DNA of 64,000 nucleotides from Methanomassiliicoccales archaeon (GTDB lineage: Archaea > Thermoplasmatota > Thermoplasmata > Methanomassiliicoccales > UBA472). The stretch's first letter is position 1, and each line of letters starts with the position of its first letter. Location of the stretch: positions 1 through 64,000 of the forward strand of contig DATKZX010000019.1 of assembly GCA_035527755.1 (NCBI GenBank), written 5' to 3'. The notes beneath the pieces were generated by a model. It was not told the DNA's origin. It worked only from the letters and a program-made list of their open reading frames with translations, and searched no databases. A program made the position numbers and the translations under genes. Shown in pieces: positions 60,755-64,000 of this stretch.

Positions 60755-61771
60755 TTACCTCCTTAATCTCGGGTCGAGAATATCCCTCAGTGCATCACCT
60801 AATAGGCTGAAGCCCATAGTGAACAGTAATATCATAGTACCAGGGAAGACGACCACCCACCAGGGATTGATCGGTTCCCCCAGGTAATAAACGGTGCTAA
60901 GGAAGAATTGTTGACCATCGGAGACCATACGTCCCCACTCGGCATATCCTGTCTCTACACCGAAACCTATGTAGCTTAGACCTGCAGCGACCAGTACTAC
61001 CGAGCCCATGTCCATGGTCACGCTCACTATAATGGGTGAGAGGGAGTTTGGTACGATATGTTTGAACAGGATGCGATTACGGCTAGCACCTATCGCCCTA
61101 GCTGCTTCGACGTAGGTGTTCTCCTTGACCGACAGCACCTGTGCCCGTATCAATCTGGCATATGGTGGCCACCAAACAATGATCAATGCCAACATAAGAT
61201 TGATCAGAGTACGCTCCAAGATGGAAGCTATGGCCATGGCCAATATCAGTGCTGGTAAGGATAGGAAAACGTCCGTCAGGCGCATTATTAAATCGTCGAT
61301 CTTGCCCCCGTAGTATCCGGACAATGCTCCAAGCATGATGCCTACTATCATAGCTGTGAACACCACGAACAAGGCGATGGTAATTGAGGTTCTAGCACCC
61401 CACACCAATCCATAGAGCATATCCGCACCCCATTTTCCTGTTCCAAGCAGATGACCAGGAGCTCCAGGTGGCTGAGGGTCTCCAAAATCTTTGGGGATGA
61501 CCATCGGGTCTCCAAGGCCCGGAGGGGAGATGAAGGGTGCAAATAATGCAATAAGGACTATGCTCAGGACCATAATGAGCCCCATCATTGCAGTGATGTT
61601 CTCTCGGATGAGACCTAGAGAGTTCTTCAGCTCCTTTATCCTGGGTCTCAATTCTTGCGACAGCCCACCCAATCCGAGGGCCGTCATTGATGCCGATCCA
61701 GGCTTATTGGGGCGCACCTTCTGTGATCGTGCTTTCCCGGAACTCTTCCCTTTATTCTTAATTATCTTCAA
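60755..61771 (-). CDS. oppC: Oligopeptide ABC transporter permease OppC-like
   Basis: 338 residues, basic N-terminal extension of about 55 residues (KNKGKSSGKARSQKVRPNKPG) then six transmembrane segments. EAA loop EAARAIGASRNRILFKHIVPNSLSPIIVSVTMDMGS. Ends GFSLLGDALRDILDPRLRR, the family tail. Inner-membrane partner of OppB. Confidence 0.94.
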   Translation of the reverse strand: MKIIKNKGKSSGKARSQKVRPNKPGSASMTALGLGGLSQELRPRIKELKNSLGLIRENITAMMGLIMVLSIVLIALFAPFISPPGLGDPMVIPKDFGDPQPPGAPGHLLGTGKWGADMLYGLVWGARTSITIALFVVFTAMIVGIMLGALSGYYGGKIDDLIMRLTDVFLSLPALILAMAIASILERTLINLMLALIIVWWPPYARLIRAQVLSVKENTYVEAARAIGASRNRILFKHIVPNSLSPIIVSVTMDMGSVVLVAAGLSYIGFGVETGYAEWGRMVSDGQQFFLSTVYYLGEPINPWWVVVFPGTMILLFTMGFSLLGDALRDILDPRLRR

Positions 61772-61777
61772 TTAGGC

Positions 61778-62797
61778 TCACCCCAGACGAACTCTTGGGT
61801 CAAGATAGGCGTACATGACATCAACTGCAAGGTTCACTATAACGTAAATGAAGGCCACCAATAGACAGAAACCTATGACGGACGTGGAATCCAGTACTCT
61901 GATCGATTGGGCCGACCATTTCCCAAGGCCTGGCCAAAAGAATATGGATTCTGTCAGGACCGCACCTCCCAGCAGACCTCCGAAAGCTAGCCCTATCACG
62001 GTGGTAGTAGGTATCATGGCATTTTTTCTCGCATGCTTCCAAATGACCGAACGATCGCTCAGACCTTTGGCCCGAGCTGTTCGGATATAATCAAGATTAA
62101 GCACCTCCAGCATGCTGTTGCGCATGATCCTTGTAACGATGGCAATGGTGCCGAACGACAAGGTGACCGCGGGCAATATTAGATGATATATTCCATTGAA
62201 GAACAAATCGAAATTACCGATCAACAAGGAATCGATCAGCAGAAAACCTGTATAACGTGGAATGTTCCCTTCAACTATGAACGATATATCGTAACGTCCA
62301 CCTGCAGGGAACAATTTTAATTGGTAATAGAAAACAAATTGAAGTATCAATGCCAACCAGAAAATAGGCAGGGACACACCTAACAAAGAGACCACTCTGG
62401 TCACGTGATCGAACGGTTTGTTACGTCGAACGGCCGATCTCATCCCCAGGAATATGCCTATCCCAACGGCAATGATGATACTGACGATGGTCAATTCGAA
62501 CGTGGCTGGGAAATATTTTAAAATGGCATCGGTGACTGGCAGACCAGCGGTCCGGGACCAGCCCCAATCCCCTTGGATGACCCCCTGTAACCAATAAATG
62601 AACTGGGTCCAGATAGGTTCATCGAAGTGGTATCTTTCAAAGACCTGTGCGATCTGACTCGGGCTCATCTTTTCGTTAATATAAGCGGCCGCAGGGTTGC
62701 CTGTTATTCGGGTCAGTGTGAATACGATTATCGAGACCCCGAGAAGAACTGGAATCAGCAACAGCAATCTTCTAATTATGTAATTGAGCAACCTCAT
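61778..62797 (-). CDS. oppB: Oligopeptide ABC transporter permease OppB-like
   Basis: About 339 residues from ATG 62797; a TTG nine bases earlier is possible. RLLLLIPVLLGVSIIVFTLTRITGNPA opening, EAA loop TARAKGLSDRSVIWKHARKNAMIPTTTVIGLAFGGLLGGAVLTE, six transmembrane segments. First permease after the substrate-binding gene. Confidence 0.94.
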   Translation of the reverse strand: MRLLNYIIRRLLLLIPVLLGVSIIVFTLTRITGNPAAAYINEKMSPSQIAQVFERYHFDEPIWTQFIYWLQGVIQGDWGWSRTAGLPVTDAILKYFPATFELTIVSIIIAVGIGIFLGMRSAVRRNKPFDHVTRVVSLLGVSLPIFWLALILQFVFYYQLKLFPAGGRYDISFIVEGNIPRYTGFLLIDSLLIGNFDLFFNGIYHLILPAVTLSFGTIAIVTRIMRNSMLEVLNLDYIRTARAKGLSDRSVIWKHARKNAMIPTTTVIGLAFGGLLGGAVLTESIFFWPGLGKWSAQSIRVLDSTSVIGFCLLVAFIYVIVNLAVDVMYAYLDPRVRLG

Positions 62798-62889
62798 TAG
62801 ATTCAAACCCCGCTTGCCTGGATTTCATTACTGATCGGCTTTTTTCATTTAGATAATGGGTTTATAAAAAAATTAAAATGGGAAGGGGT

Positions 62890-63999
62890 TTAAATTTCGA
62901 TCCTGGCTATGATCATATCCAACACGGTGTCGGCGCCAGCTCCCGCATCAACAGCCGGAACATCGGAAGCCTTCAAAAAGTCGGCTGCCTTGGTCAGGTT
63001 GAAGTCGTATAACGGGACATTCGCCGAATAACCGAACATACCCTCCGGGATAGGACCGTTTGGCTGTATGGCGGTGCCCTTCAGACCTGAATCGATGTAC
63101 GTTGCGTAATCGAAGGCATGAGCGAAGGCCAGCCTAACGTTCTTGTCGGCGAAGAAATCCATCGGTACGTTGGTCTTTTCCGGGTTGGGCAGGGCGGTCA
63201 GGTTCAGAGCCTGGTTCAGACCCAGGAAGTCCACGTTGAAGGTACCTATGCCCTGGGTGATGTTGATTCCTGCAACACCCTCGACATCGGCCTTCTGGAA
63301 CCTGGGTATGGCTGCGCAGTCGACGTCTCCAGCCTTCAGCAGCAGGATCCTGGTGGCGGCGTCAGCAACCTGTCGGATGATGACGTTCTTTATAGCTGCG
63401 GGCTCGTCCCAGTATGCGTCGTTGCGGACCATGCTGATATAATCGCTGGACTGCCAATCGACGAACTCGTAGGGACCGGTTCCGCACATGTGGTTATACA
63501 TGTACAGGTAACCATCGTAGCTCATACCTCCGTTCAACTCCACATAGTCCTTGGAAATTACACCGCCAACGTTGTAGGCCATCACGTATAGGAAGGCCGG
63601 GTAGGCGCTGGTCAGGTTGATCTGTATGGTGTAGTCGTCCGATGCCCATATGGCATCATCTATGACATCAGCGGGGATGCCGGGGGTGAAGGTTGAATTA
63701 TCGGCGCTGTAGGAACCCTGGTCATAATCATAGTAGTCGGGTATGGTGACCTGTCCTAACATCCAGACCGGTCCGTGAGGATCGTTCAGCATTAGCGCGC
63801 GGGCCAGGCTGTACTTCACGTCCTCGGAGGTCATATCGGTACCGTCGTGGAACACCACATCTTCCTTCAGATGGAAGATGTATTGAAGACCATCGGCGGA
63901 GATACCGCCGTTATCAACGGTAGGAACCTCAGTTGCTAGAACCGGTATAAGCTCGGATGCGGAGGTACCGTTGTAGAAGATCAAGTTCTCGTAGACGTT
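62890..63999 (-). CDS. oppA: Oligopeptide ABC transporter substrate-binding protein, partial
   Basis: The last 369 codons are in the window; the frame is open to the right edge, so the N-terminus and signal are missing. NVYENLIFYNGTSASELIPVLATEVPTV, DGLQYIFHLKEDVVFHDGTDMTSEDVKYSLARAL and GPYEFVDWQSSDYISMVRNDAYWDEPAAIKNVIIR are family 5 solute-binding motifs. Ligand likely peptides. Heads the opp operon. Confidence 0.94.
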   Translation of the reverse strand, partial: NVYENLIFYNGTSASELIPVLATEVPTVDNGGISADGLQYIFHLKEDVVFHDGTDMTSEDVKYSLARALMLNDPHGPVWMLGQVTIPDYYDYDQGSYSADNSTFTPGIPADVIDDAIWASDDYTIQINLTSAYPAFLYVMAYNVGGVISKDYVELNGGMSYDGYLYMYNHMCGTGPYEFVDWQSSDYISMVRNDAYWDEPAAIKNVIIRQVADAATRILLLKAGDVDCAAIPRFQKADVEGVAGINITQGIGTFNVDFLGLNQALNLTALPNPEKTNVPMDFFADKNVRLAFAHAFDYATYIDSGLKGTAIQPNGPIPEGMFGYSANVPLYDFNLTKAADFLKASDVPAVDAGAGADTVLDMIIARIEI

Positions 64000-64000
64000 C

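Noticed and set aside
1-64000. CRISPR arrays, insertion sequences, rRNA genes
   Set aside because: No regularly spaced repeats, no transposase frames and no rRNA-like stretches were seen.

Overview
The window is archaeal. Evidence: archaeal-type PheT, SRP54 and TrmY, a class I HMG-CoA reductase of the isoprenoid-lipid pathway, an archaeal 7S (SRP) RNA, AT-rich TATA promoters and no CCA in the tRNA genes. A split lipoate ligase (LplB+LplA), a methanogenesis marker 2 homologue, DUF6015 and DUF2116 proteins, and three MtaA/MtbA-like (UroD-family) methyltransferases point to Thermoplasmata, most likely Methanomassiliicoccales or a sister lineage. This placement is inferred from gene content; no phylogeny was run.

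Layout. 0-6.7 kb: end of citrate synthase, a zinc-ribbon protein, a GNAT acetyltransferase, a large membrane-anchored surface protein, a decayed tyrosine recombinase beside tRNA-Ile, an AdoMet decarboxylase-like protein and a tandem pair of MetV-like cysteine proteins. 6.8-10.2 kb: hmgA, pheT, tRNA-Ser, a VOC protein. 10.3-14.2 kb: two UroD-type methyltransferases and a ribbon-helix-helix regulator lie between two diverged direct copies of a roughly 300-bp segment; each copy keeps one of the two converging genes intact and holds a broken version of the other. 14.1-17.2 kb: operon srp54, trmY, DUF2116, PPAT/ITPase fusion. 17.5-23.2 kb: coiled-coil protein, two paralogous winged-helix regulators with a GvpD/KaiC-like ATPase, purB, a Mth938-like protein and a tRNA-Ala(CGC) with a 19-nt insertion in its D-loop. 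23.4-30.4 kb: small barrel protein, toroid protein, glycine-betaine ABC transporter, catalase. 30.6-41.2 kb: housekeeping and accessory genes (DUF1638, MBL fold, ABC-F, methyltransferases, hisD, thioredoxin, MarC, nitroreductase).

41.2-47.1 kb is a lipoyl / 2-oxoacid dehydrogenase island. One operon (FTR-type reductase, glutaredoxin-like protein, LplB, LplA) converges on another (LipA, E1alpha, E1beta, E2). No E3 is present. 47.2-50.9 kb: a variant UroD-type methyltransferase next to a NitT/TauT-type ABC importer. 51.1 kb: SRP RNA. Then marker protein 2 with a winged-helix gene, the anaerobic ribonucleotide reductase, a site-2 protease, DUF6015, and an oligopeptide ABC operon whose OppD carries an inserted zinc ribbon; its substrate-binding protein runs off the right edge.

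Taken together the window suggests an anaerobic or microaerophilic, probably methyl-metabolising archaeon that imports peptides, betaine and possibly small organic anions, uses a lipoyl-dependent oxoacid dehydrogenase and has peroxide defence.
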